From Hymenopus coronatus (Eukaryota; Arthropoda; Insecta; Mantodea; Hymenopodidae), in assembly GCA_030762935.1 (NCBI GenBank), contig CM060900.1:385386132-385450131 (forward strand): DNA of 64,000 nt, read 5' to 3'. Within the stretch, counting starts at the first letter, position 1; every line of letters begins with the position of its first letter. Below are positions 44,401-55,199 of this stretch, piece after piece. The notes beneath the pieces were generated by a model. That model was given only the letters and a program-made list of their open reading frames with translations, made no database searches and was not told where the DNA came from. The position numbers were made by a program, and so were the translations under genes.

Positions 44401-45735
44401 TACTGATCATCTTTAAATTTACCATGCAAATTTCAGTTTGTTTTTTTTTCCCCTAAACTACTAAACACTGAAGCCCCAATACTTTCTGAAACCCGTCATT
44501 TCTGTTTGCTTTTAGTGTATTTTCCTAAGGAACTTTGTAACGCCGAAGTTACATCTTCATTTTTATAATGCAACGCGAATTTCACAGAGGTATGGGAAAC
44601 AGAACTTAAAAGAAAATCCTTGAAAAAGTCCACATTGCATTCAAGAGATACATTGACCAAAAATTGAGGAAAATTAAAAAAAAAAAAAAACTGCGTTTAT
44701 CTTGATAAAATAATTCGATTTCAAACTTTAATATAATATGTCTTCTTCCCTCCTTGCGCATTTTAACTAACAGTTAAGCATATAAATGCATAGCATCGTA
44801 CTTATAGATAGAGAAGCCCAAATTTAAACGGTGTTTTCTCCCTGTTTCTTTTAACAGTTTTCCATGCTCAAAATGTTGTACACGATGCTATATTTTACTT
44901 ATTTTTTTCATAATATTTTAACTGTTCCTCCAATGTTCATTGAAAAAAATGACCACATACTATTTTTTGAGAAATAAGTAATTAAACTTTGCAAAATGGA
45001 CAGTTTTGGAGAGCACAAGAAGTAATATTTGTTATAATTAGGGGATAATTTAAAATATCTTACATATAAATCTATTTTTAAACTCATTTTCTGTAAACCT
45101 TAAATACTGGATGTGAATATTTTGAAAAGTGTCTCCGGTGGAGCATTTCTAATATAACAGAATTTAGACAGTAAACACGCACACTAGAATTTTGAAGCAT
45201 GACAAGTCCATCACTATTATTGTGCGTAATAAATGGTATAAACCTAACGAAGATAGCTTACAAACTGAAAATTCTCCAAATTGCACATTTGTATCACCTT
45301 AAGGGAATTAAAGGTACAAGTTTAGTTTTTCTACGAAATATTCAGTCATCTCTAGCGGTTTAATGCTAAGGTCTAGTGCCATACTGGGAAGTTACGCCAC
45401 TGAAAGAAGTATTTGCCTCCCCTTGTCGACACATGGATGTGTTCTCGACGTATCACATAAAACACAATAACAAACGAGTCTAAAATATCGTCACTGACGC
45501 GCACCCAACTGTGCGGATGTTTTCTTAGCTATGTGCCACTTTCTGCACTTCTATCATATTACCATCAAAGTTTTATTTAACACGTGCCGTTCTGAGGTTT
45601 AAAAGGCTTCCTCGGAACTGTTCATGTAACTTCATTGCATATTCGTAAGATTCTGCGGTTTCTGTCCTCGAATATTGTGAACTGATTTCTTATTTTTGTC
45701 ACCCTGAGTACAGAAAAGAGAGCAATATTGCACAT
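44400..45735. other. AT-rich stretch with no recognised gene
   Basis: No motif is seen. The last 350 bases (45,360-45,735) are less AT-rich but have no identifiable feature. Confidence 0.4.
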
Positions 45736-45739
45736 GCAA

Positions 45740-46250
45740 CATACCGAGCCAGGCTTTTCGTTTGGGAATGGGATTCGGAAGGTCGAGAGGTCGGTTCCCC
45801 GCGGCCGGCCTCTCTGACCCATGAGTTCTTTCGGGGGCTTTCTCGGATCACTAGGCGAATGCTGGGGAGGATTCTTCAGTCCCCGAGCTTCCTATCCCTT
45901 CATTTCATCCCATTTCAGACGCTCTCTCTCATGGCTGTAAGTGTCGACTAGGACTGCGGTAGAGGTGACATTCCGTGGAGGTGATTCTGCTCTGGAAATG
46001 CAGCATTGGGCTGCAGAATGGCACTGGTGGTTTTCTGCGGACTCATGTGGTCCATCCGGGACATAGCTCTTGGCGCTCTCCACGTCCAGGTGAAGAACTG
46101 CTAGTGAACTGTTAGGGACCCTCCTCGGCAGCTCTTTCCCTGTCTGGATGTCAGCCGCCCTTTGAGAATACCTCATCTCATCCTGTCCTCCTGGGTCCTG
46201 ACGTACAATAATTCCAGAGCTGCATGCGGAATCCACCTCCATAACACACA
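45740..46250 (+). repeat. tRNA-derived SINE, family E copy 2
   Basis: The head has GAGAGGTCGGTTCCCCGCGG (B-box-like). The core is GGGGGCTTTCTCGGATCACT/AGGCGAATGCTGGGG, followed by CCCTTCATTTCATCC and a long GC-rich body with ACTGCGGTAGAGGTGACATT and GCAGAATGGCACTGG. It ends near CTGACGTACAATAATTCC, like CTGACGCACAATACGCGC in copy 3. Confidence 0.75.
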
Positions 46251-46319
46251 CGCACACACATGTGATATTCCCCATTTTAGGAAAAACCAAAATAAACTTC
46301 ATTAGCAATTGCATATATA

Positions 46320-47190
46320 TGTATATACATCTGTTTATCCCAAAGATATGAACTTAAGTTTTAATAAGTTATTACTTTAATTCTTATTCAGTATTATGGA
46401 AAGATTACGCTACCTGTAATTTGAAAATTAAAATTTAAAGCATGTTGTGTGAAAATGATCCATAGTAATAAGTTACAGTCTTTTGCTTAGTTTTATGTGT
46501 TGCCATTCATATTAAATTTGGAATGTGGATTTAAGTTTTACGGCATAAATTTAAAAAAGATTGCATTAAATGACAAAGCCTCTGATGGAGTTTTTACATG
46601 ATACTAATTTAATTTCCTTGCATGTATGCCAAGGGTTACCAGCTGGTTGCCCTTTGAGAAAAGCAAAGAGAGTTTATGAGCTCGATGCTCCAGTGAATCT
46701 CCTACTGTGCACTGTGCGGTCAACATACCGCAAGCAGGAACGGATAATTCCTCAGTGTTGTGGCAATTTGCAACATTTTGCATTTGATACCTATACATTA
46801 CCCACATTTTATAGGTTAATACACCTACTGTAGGTTCATGATTCGTAGACAAAATACTTTATTATGGCTCTTGCATTAGTATTTATATCTCAGATATGCA
46901 CTTATACATATTTTCATATGTTTGGTGGTAATTAGTAGTTCTAGGATAAATTATTATAAAACAATGACAATTATTATAGTATAAACATAATAAAACAAGT
47001 TCCTTAACTGGCAAAACTACTGGAATAGTATTGTAATGCCACCAGTGTAAGAATTAATTTTAACCAAAAACTTTCACATATCTAGTATGTGGATAATTAA
47101 TTGGTATGGGACACAATTCGAACGATATGTTCTCTTCTTGACAGCTGTCGTACACGAAAGGGTTGCAAAATGTCGCTGCAAATTGAACTT
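46320..47190. other. Stretch with no recognised gene
   Basis: Overlapping frames at 46,570-46,833 (+) and 46,604-46,852 (-) show no family signature. The rest is AT-rich. Confidence 0.35.
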
Positions 47191-47194
47191 TATA

Positions 47195-47445
47195 AATACA
47201 GAACTTTGGCGCAAACTAGACCAACGGGTAGACCACTCGCCTCTCACCTACACGGCCCGGGTTCGATCCCAAGTGACCGCATGTGAGATTTGTAGTGGAC
47301 AAAGCGGCGTAGGGGTGGGTTTTACTCCGGATACTCCGGTTTCCCCCGCCATCACAAAGATGTTCCATCTTCATTCATGTATCATCAGTGTCACCGCCTG
47401 CGGTGCCATAGCAGTAAAAACGGGCGTTAAACACTATAAAAAAAC
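47195..47445 (+). repeat. tRNA-derived SINE, family G copy 2
   Basis: The head reads CGGGTAGACCACTCGCCTCT and CCCGGGTTCGATCCCAAGTG, a good tRNA-like A/B box pair. The body follows with TTGTAGTGGACAAAGCGGCG, GGATACTCCGGTTTCCCCCG and GGGCGTTAAACACTA. Three minus-strand copies lie at 31.3, 50.2 and 50.6 kb. Confidence 0.82.
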
Positions 47446-47475
47446 TAAACCAATGTGTGAAATAACTAGTACAGA

Positions 47476-47498
47476 TTAAAATATATATATATATATAT
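47476..47498. repeat. Short (AT)n run
   Basis: About 22 bases of alternating A and T just after SINE G2. Confidence 0.9.
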
Positions 47499-47799
47499 GC
47501 ACCTTACATACTATTGATTTTCCAAATTTCACAGCTGCAACAACTTAGTAAGTGTTTTAAGATTAGCATTTACTCATGTAGGTATCTTGGCATGACATTT
47601 CGAATAACAAGTGTGGATTTCTCCGAAAGTGGCTCCAAGACTCGGTCCGTGTATTCCCTAGTATATACAGAGCGTTTCAAAAGATCTGCATATTTTCTAC
47701 TACAGTTAAATGGAAATTTATAGAAAACTCTTGGACGTGTCACTCATCTTAAAATACACTTTTTTTCAGAAACAAACTATTCTTGCTGTGATTTTATCG

Positions 47800-48025
47800 T
47801 AAGGCTTGATGACTCAGTTGGTCAGGCGCTGGCTTTCCGATTCCAAGGTCGCGGGTTCAAACTCGGTCCAGACCGACGTATTTTAATTGATCCTAAAAGT
47901 GTCATCACGATGTCAGCACATCTACCGGTATGTAAAACAACTCCTGCGGAATGAAATTCCGAGGTACCGGTGACGCTGGTGCGAACCTGGTAATTTAGAG
48001 ACGTCGTTAAAAAATAAAATATATT
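47800..48025 (+). repeat. tRNA-derived SINE, family H
   Basis: The head is tRNA-like: ATGACTCAGTTGGTCAGGCG and GGTCGCGGGTTCAAACTCGG. The body has CGACGTATTTTAATTGATCC, ACCGGTATGTAAAACAACTC, CTGCGGAATGAAATTCCGAG and GACGTCGTTAAAAAATAAAA at the 3' end. The phrase 'NNGTAAAACAACTCCTGCGGNA' followed by 'AAATTCCG' is typical of a SINE tail found in several arthropods. It is the only copy here. Confidence 0.8.
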
Positions 48026-48639
48026 TTTCTAACGTTATTATTATGTCACTGGTAACAATATATATGTATTTGCATACCCTCTTAAATAATTTATTATTGC
48101 ATGATATACAAGCTATCCACTGTTCTTCAAATAAATGTAGCTCTGGTTACCTAATAAATAGTTAAAACAGAACCATCATTATTTATAACCCAACAATAAC
48201 ATTGCTAACACAAATCTCAATGAATAAACTGCATCAACACCAGGAAATTAAGCTACTTCCTGTTTACTGTAATAACTAAGCAGCAATTGATAGATTTAGA
48301 TTGTACAAATATACGCAAAAGTAAAATTTTTCGAACGCTATACAAAATATTGGGTGTCAGTTAAAAGTTTTTCTGATGACATCACTACTTGCACAACAAT
48401 GATATTAAGAATGGACTGTTTGTGTGGAAACGTGTGTTTTAAAATATACTCTTTAACCTGCCAGAATTGTGTATTTTTTTTTTTTTTTTTTTTTTACATT
48501 TGCACCACAAAACAAGTGCAACCTTTGAAACGCACTGTATGCGTGTATGTGTGTAATGTTGAATTTTTTTGGTACATATGGGTATACAAGATACCAGAAA
48601 TGTATATAAGATATAAACTATTCTACTGAACAGTGCTGT

Positions 48640-49470
48640 CCAGAAATACCCTTAGAAGAATGTTAAAATGTTAAGGAAAACGTGGATAATTTTATTGCTA
48701 CATGTGAAAAATAACTTTAGCCTGCACCTAAAGCTACGAAAATATATTTCTATATCGCAGCAGTTATTTTTCTTGTAAATGGCTGTCCCTAAGATAATGC
48801 ATCTGTAAAAATTTGAAAATCAACGGTATATAAGATATGTTGTTGAAATTTATATCATTTATTACACACACCAGCAGTAATGTTGATTCACTGTATGGAA
48901 GTTCTAGCTAATATAGTTCTTTAATAACAATCTTTTAACTCTTTACATTCATTGTTCTAATACACATTAGCCACTCGATGTGTCATTAAAATACTAACTT
49001 TAAAACAGTTAACACAGTTCTATTTAAGTCATTTCTAAATAGATCTACACTATCATATTTTTGCACTAAACCTAATTGTTGTAGGAACATTATTTACTTT
49101 TTCCACTCTGAAAAACCCTAAAATTTGCACAAATGGGATCATGATTTCTAAAACGAGCTTTACCATTTTATTTAATGTGCGTTTGACAAGCAGACTAAAA
49201 TTTTTGAAACAAATTAGTAAAATATTCTATTGTGTGGAGCGTTTTGAGTATTGGAAAGTTGGAAAAATGTTTTCGAGAAAACAAACCTTACGCATGATCA
49301 TTTATACTCTCAGGTAATTGGTAGTTAAAGTATGTAAAGTGGGAAGACTATATATTTTCTTAAATACTAGAATTTGTATTATGATATTGTGACTTTTTAG
49401 TCTTTCACTATCTTTGACCAAATTTTAGAGATGCGTCAACTTAAGCAATAATGAATTTTCCTTTTGGTTC
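48640..49470 (+). repeat. Interspersed repeat M, copy 2
   Basis: It aligns with 43,620-44,400, most clearly from TGTTGTTGAAATTTATATCA to GTAATTGGTAGTTAAAGTAT. Sequence before 48,830 may belong to it, but I could not find the counterpart. No coding capacity is recognised. Confidence 0.55.
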
Positions 49471-49594
49471 TTACTTTTGGTTGTGAAAAATAGAAACACT
49501 CTACAATATTTTCACCACTGAACACGGTATGAGATATCTATCGATACATTCTGTTTTCTTACTACATTGCATTGTTTGTTTTATACTTTCTGTT

Positions 49595-49669
49595 GAGCAG
49601 CTCTTGATGTTCTCTCTTCAGAGGGTACTGAAGAGACAGCGTGCACTTCAAACATCTCAAGAGCTGCTT
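49595..49669. other. Nested hairpin, 75 bases
   Basis: Outer arms GAGCAGCTCTTGATGTT (49595-49611) and AACATCTCAAGAGCTGCTT (49651-49669) are complementary with a two-base bulge and one end mismatch. Inside, TCTCTTCAG (49613-49621) and CTGAAGAGA (49628-49636) pair perfectly around AGGGTA. The transcript could fold as a stem with an inner hairpin. It lies in a 74-codon plus-strand open frame that I do not recognise. Confidence 0.6.
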
Positions 49670-49846
49670 CAGACTCGGCGAATTTTGCCACATCAGCAGA
49701 AGGATCTAAGGTATTGTAACAATACGAATTCTTTTTCGCCGAGGACGAGTTAGGACGACTAAAATATTGGCAACATATCTATATAGACTATTGAGTGAGT
49801 TATATAGTCTTACAAATATACCTTGTATTCCAGGTACACGTTTGTT

Positions 49847-49988
49847 TATTATTTGTGATATGAGATCCAAACTTTAAGATTATTCACTCACATAGCTGTA
49901 GTTGGACTTCCAAATCCTTATTTGGAAGTCCAACTGCAGTTATATGAGTGAGTAATCTTAAAATTTGCATTTCATGTCACAAATAATA
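49847..49988. repeat. Foldback element (long inverted repeat)
   Basis: Two arms of about 69 bases face each other around a 4-base centre, CCTT (49916-49919). The inner 15 bases (GTTGGACTTCCAAAT and its complement) are perfect. Farther out TCACTCACATAGCTGTAG matches the complement of CTGCAGTTATATGAGTGAG with a few mismatches, and TATTATTTGTGATATGA pairs with TCATGTCACAAATAATA. A MITE-like foldback or a recent inverted duplication would explain it. Confidence 0.85.
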
Positions 49989-50224
49989 TAGTCAACTCAC
50001 TTAAAACAAGGTTTAAAAAGAAGAAAAACTTTTTTTCTGTGTACAAGTGAAAAATACGACTTTATAAATTTGTATCAAAATTATGTGAACCTGTTCAGAA
50101 TTGTTTAGGGGAACATATTTCTCCATTAAAATACGTATTTTACATTTTTTATCGGTCATGCTTTTGAGGAAAATAAGTATACGCCGTATTTTCTTCATAT
50201 TGATTTGTATCGGTACATGGTGAT

Positions 50225-50465
50225 TTTTTATAGTGCTTAACTCCCGCTTTTACTACTGTAGCACGCAGACAAAGAGACTGATGATCCATGGAATGAAGAT
50301 GGAGCACCGATGGAATGCAATGATGGGGAAAACCGGAGACCCAGGAGAAAACCTACCCCTACGGCGCTTTGTCCAACACAAATCCCACATGCAGTCACCT
50401 GAGGTCGAACCTGGGCTACCTTGGTAAAAGTCAAGTGGTCTAATGGTGAATTATTTCACTTATAA
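50225..50465 (-). repeat. tRNA-derived SINE, family G copy 3
   Basis: It reads on the minus strand from a decayed head (GGTTCGACCTCAGGTGACTG) through TTGTGTTGGACAAAGCGCCG and GGTTTTCTCCTGGGTCTCCG to GGAGTTAAGCACTATAAA. It shares the TGGAATGCAATG.TGG.G internal block with copy 1. Confidence 0.75.
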
Positions 50466-50594
50466 CCTAAAGGTAACAATATAAGCAGAGATGAGAGAGA
50501 TTGGAGGTATTAAAATGAATCAAATGTGTTATCATAATACTAAGAATAGTAAAAAGTGCATAGTCTACAGACTTGCATACAAGTATCACAAAGA

Positions 50595-50785
50595 TTAAGA
50601 TTTTTTTTGGTAGTGTTTAACGCGCGCTTTAATGTGATGGCGGGGGAAACCGGAGTACCCGGAGAAAACCTGCCCCAGCGCCGCTTTGTCCACCACAAAT
50701 CTCATATGCGGTCGCTTGGGATCGAACCCCGGCCGTCTAGGTGAGAGGCGAGTGGTCTAACCACTCGGCCACGGCGCGGCCAAAT
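50595..50785 (-). repeat. tRNA-derived SINE, family G copy 4
   Basis: The minus strand carries an excellent tRNA-like head: GGCCGCGCCGTGGCCGAGTG, GTTAGACCACTCGCCTCTCA and GGGGTTCGATCCCAAG. The body ends GCGCGTTAAACACTACC. It is the best preserved head of this family and the closest to a real tRNA, but the attached body shows it is a SINE. Confidence 0.85.
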
Positions 50786-51084
50786 TTTAAGAACGCTCAA
50801 GGTATAAAATGATATACAGAAGTACTGATTAAACAATTTGTAATTCACTCACATATTTTCTATTCTAGACAATTTAGAAAAAAACATTTATTGCAATAAG
50901 GACATTGTATGAATAGTTTTACATTGCATTAAAAACACTTCACTAAGGTATTTAAACACCAGATTGCCTACTCAAGTCGTTCTTCCTTGAACTTACTTTA
51001 GCTCGTATAATGAGGACGCCAACAGCAGATCAGTAAAGAACACTCATACTGGCAGAGAGGAGGCCTTTTATAAACGTAAGATCA

Positions 51085-51335
51085 GAGCTTGAAAACAGAT
51101 TCTTCATTAATATCGCTGGTCCCATACCTGTCTGCTGTGCAAGAGGTGCCGAGTTTGATTCCTGGGTGAACTCGAAAGAGGTTTCTCTATAAGAACATAC
51201 GAGTATCACCGTGTGTCCAGGGTCAGTGTTTGTGCTTGTGTCTGTGTTTATTGTCTTTTTAAGAACCACTCACCCATTTAACAAGATCTTAGGGTTGGCC
51301 CTGAGCAGAACCAGGAGCACGCGTGCCAGGGTACA
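51085..51335 (+). repeat. SINE-like element, family J
   Basis: The head has ACCTGTCTGCTGTGCAAGAG and GCCGAGTTTGATTCCTGG, in the positions of tRNA-like boxes. The body contains GGTCAGTGTTTGTGCTTGTG and ends AACCAGGAGCACGCGTGCCA. Only one copy was seen. Confidence 0.5.
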
Positions 51336-51429
51336 TATATTATTTAAGAGTTAATTTACAATAAACATAAACTAGCTGTTGATGCTTCCGAGCTTATAAT
51401 ACTACATAAATCTACGATGTCTTTAATTT

Positions 51430-51545
51430 ACAATAATATTAATAATAATCATAATTATAATGATAATAAAATAATACAATAACTACAATAACAATAATAA
51501 TCATAATAATAGTAATAATAATAATAATAAAATTAATAATCAGAA
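51430..51545. repeat. AAT/ATA-rich low-complexity tract
   Basis: About 110 bases of imperfect AAT, ATA and TAA triplets. Confidence 0.85.
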
Positions 51546-51639
51546 GAATCATATGAACTATATGCTCCTTTGAATCCACGATAGACAAAATAACTGTATG
51601 CTGCATTATCAAAACAAACGTGTTTAAATTCATGTCCGT

Positions 51640-51830
51640 CCGGATATATCCATTGATGTGTTAGCATAGACGCGTCTAAGAATTTCTATTGATGTTGAAG
51701 AACAGGCATGACTTATTCTCTCTTTTAAAATATATCCAACTTCTAGCTCTGTACTGTAAACCCTGGCTTTGATACAACTCCATAAAAATCTGGGGTATTG
51801 AATTGGGCAATAATGCTTGTTAACTAACGC
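51640..51830 (-). pseudogene. Tc1/mariner-like transposase C-terminal fragment
   Basis: The minus frame gives PRFLWSCIKARVYSTELEVG, then ILKERISHACSSTSIEIL and RRVYANT. It follows the C-terminal pattern of insect Tc1/mariner transposases with a DUF4817 N-terminus (DFFLWGYIK.RVY.T.....L..RI..AC..I..E.L.RV). Catalytic aspartates lie upstream of what is left. The minus frame is 110 codons, but only this part is recognisable. Confidence 0.5.
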
Positions 51831-51964
51831 AACTATCACAGCCAATTCGCCTCTAACTCTTCTGTCTTCTAAACCCTTAAAAATAATGGGATGGTGCCTC
51901 ATCATGCTAAAACCGCTGATATAGAGCCAACTAAAATGGGAAGGCTTGTAGAAGATGTTCAAGA

Positions 51965-53815
51965 TTCAGCCCATTCTACGAGAATTGCAAATTAATCTGA
52001 CCAGTAAGCCTAAGAGCAAAATACGCTGGTCTAGTCATGTTGTTTCCTGGAAAATTGCACCATGATTTAACATTCTAGTGAACCTGAAGTGATGATTTTA
52101 AGTAGCTGAGCAATTTAGTATATGTATGTTTACACAGAAGTCAATGGTGAAAGAATATTCACTTCTCCATCAAACCTGCCCAATGTAATCTGGATTTCAA
52201 TTTATTTTATTAATTACCTTCTATAAAATTATATCGGAATTTGGAAATCGTTCCCACATAGCTGTTGCTGTAAGTGTAGCCTATGAGAATGCATTTTTCG
52301 TTCTTTCAAAATCCGCTGTATTGAAGCCTTAAAACCGACAGGTGAGCTGTAACTCTTATTTACGCCATTGGCCATCAGAGTAATCAATGTTTAAAAATGC
52401 AAAATAACAACTGCTTATACTGCATTCATTATTTCTGTTGACGCGTAGCGTACCTTGCATGAGGGTTTCTCCGAAATACAGAATACCATTCCGGAAGAAA
52501 TCAGAAGCGACTCAAATGTGTTGTTTTACAACTCGTTGTACCTGAAATTATCCCTCAGTTCATAATCCCATCTCTGTATGTGTAAAAACCTGTGCAGAAG
52601 GCATATGTCGCGTCCGGAAACGTTTAGAACACATACTCCGAGGCTTATCTGCATTGCGGTGCGACTGCCAAGAGATGACTACCAATATATTTGTTTTCGT
52701 CGTTGGTCAAGCTTGACGGTTTGACTGAATGATCTAACACGAACTGCAAACAGACGACTGTGCGATCTTAGCACTACGAAATTAAGAAGTAAATACATGC
52801 AGAGAACACTACTCAGTAACCTTCGCTTGTACCTAAACTTCTTTGAACAGAAGTAGTGCGGTATCCCTTTTTGCACTAGGTTTGCGGGAAGCATAATGCT
52901 GCATAGAACGGCTTGCACGCACCACCTGGTATACTTTTGTTCAACAACTACCTATGTGTTTATTGTAATAAATTGATTACAATTAGTTCAATTAGCATCT
53001 ATAATATAAGAAAATACTCTTTAAAAGTAACATTATATTTACAAGAATTTCAATACATAAAGATACGATTACATGAATTACTTTAACCTTTCCCCACCAA
53101 GATATTCTAAAGCTGGAGATTATGAAGTAGTCAATCAGAAAACGGGAAATGTTAATAATGCGGTAGATTCTAAGACGTCTATGTAACATTTCAATAAGCG
53201 AGAATATTTAATCTGAATTGCACTCACGGAAGGAGAGAACCTGTGACCACGAAAGCCTATTGGTTTAGAAGCAGATTTTAGAAACATATTTGCATTATCT
53301 GTTTATAAAGTTGTCTTATTACCAAAAAGTTTCTAACGTGAACACACATTTTATAACAAATATTAACATTGTCAAATATAACATCAAATTCGATTGAATG
53401 AGTTTTTGGTGCGAACCTGAGGAATAAAACAAGTCCCCTACCTAATCCTGACAAGAGAAACTCACCACACTGCAAAGTATTGCAATTCCCTCAAATTCCA
53501 GCTCCCGGCAGAGCCTCACAGCAGTAACACTGTCCTTTGAGATGGCAACTTTTACTCAACAATTCTTCTTTGAAATAATTATTTGATGATTATTGTTTGT
53601 AAATGTGCCGCACTGTTACACTATGTGTATTAAGATTCTTTATGTATGCAGCTCAATACAACAGAGCTCAGGATTAAGTTTTCTTGTGTGTTAGATGTTA
53701 AAACTACAAAAAAAAAAAAGGCTTACGTGACACAGAAATTGTAAGAACTCCACTTTGATTAAAAAAAACGCAGGACTGAGAAAAGCATGTTTGCTCCCAG
53801 CGAATCCAGAAATCC
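51965..53815. other. Stretch with no recognised gene
   Basis: Minus-strand frames at 52,679-52,918, 52,992-53,189 and 53,278-53,475 have no family signature. No repeat heads are seen. Confidence 0.4.
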
Positions 53816-53818
53816 AGA

Positions 53819-53819
53819 T

Positions 53820-53895
<76 letters not shown>

Positions 53896-53898
53896 TTA
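53819..53898. repeat. (CA)n(TA)n microsatellite with T run
   Basis: A CA run of about 15 bases is followed by about 52 bases of TA and then T12. Confidence 0.97.
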
Positions 53899-53899
53899 T

Positions 53900-54715
53900 C
53901 ATATATTTTCTTTTTGAATCTACGAAACGTGATTGCACTTTAGAGGAGGCGCACAGGAAGATAGCTTATGTTTTGTTAAAGACGCGAAGAATTAACCAAT
54001 GACAGGACTAGCTTTTATATTTTGGACGCATTTTTGTCCGTGTATATAACGTGTCCTATAGACGCGAGAAAAATATTCAATGACAGGCTTCACAAACGTA
54101 AGTTCACTAAAAGTTCTCACGCGCTTAAGAACAATGTAGATTACTTAAAATATCTTATTTTTCCCTAAGGTTGTGCAGTGCAACCGTCAGACATGAAATT
54201 CATCACCAGGTATAGTGACTATTTTATGGATTTGTAAAAAAAGAAGTCATCTCGTCTGTCAGCAGCACTCATCACAGTCGGTAATCTCACCTGGTGCGAG
54301 CAACGGGGGAAAAGAAAATATTACCTCTATTAACACTCTATTCATAGGGTGGAAGAATTATACATACCATCTTAGTACACAATTTTCTATATAAAGCCAA
54401 ATGAAAAGTATAATATTATTTTAATTTGTGGATACGCTCTTTTAAACCAAAACAGTAATTGTTCGTACTTTTGCTGTATTATATAATACACATAGGTAAC
54501 AGTTATGTCAGGGCAGTGGGTTTCATCCGAACATGACCTCGCCCAAGCGGCGAAACGGAAAAGAACCCGCGAGGACTTCGAGAGGCGAAAACATCAGAAG
54601 TGAGCTCCCTCGAATCTCCAATACCCTAACCCAAACTTTCCATGGATTTCCTTCACACTTACACCTTCATTTCGCTAAGCTGCAGTAAGGTTTTATTGCT
54701 GTAGCATAGCACCGA
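53900..54715. other. Stretch with no recognised gene
   Basis: No family signature is seen. It borders the mariner fragment. Confidence 0.35.
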
Positions 54716-54719
54716 CCTT

Positions 54720-55128
54720 TCACATAGTGAGCATTCACGTTGATTTTAAGATCTTCGTACTTTACGATGTGTGCGGAGAGCCCTTCAGAACAAACGAAGA
54801 GGAACGCTAACTTCAGGAATTGTGTTGATTCATGACAACGGTCGTCCACACACTGCTGACACAGCTCAGTGCTTCTTGAACAATTTCAATGAGATATCTT
54901 CGACCATCCGCCGTACAGTCCTGACCTGACACCCAGTGATTTTCACCCTTTCCCTGAACTGAAGAAGTGTTTAGGAGGGCAGCACATTCAAACCAACGAA
55001 GATCTTCAAAATAACGTCAATGCTCATTTGAAATCATTGGTGGCAGCATTTTTGATGCGGGTATTGTAAAGCTTGTGCACAGGTACGATAAATGTCTCAA
55101 TATTTTCGGTGATTATGTTGAAAAGTAA
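54720..55128 (+). pseudogene. mariner transposase C-terminal half, broken
   Basis: The plus strand encodes RRALQNKRRGTLTSGIVLIH, then DNGRPHTADTAQCFLNNF (second catalytic aspartate in IHDN), YSPDLTPSDFH (third) and LGGQHIQTNEDLQNNVNAHL, and finally GIVKLVHRYDKCLN and GDYVEK to TAA at 55126-55128. This is the standard mariner C-terminus. A frame change before YSPDL and another before GIVKL break it. The N-terminal half and the first aspartate are absent. A matching N-terminal fragment lies at 39.3 kb. Confidence 0.85.
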
Positions 55129-55199
55129 CCATAAGCGTAAAAAACGTTTAATAATAAAGTAATTGTTTTCTATGAACTTGTATTTTATTTATAGCCAAT

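Noticed and set aside
50595..50785. Possible functional tRNA gene (minus strand)
   Set aside because: The head is well preserved, but it is followed by the family G body that occurs in three other places, so it is a SINE.
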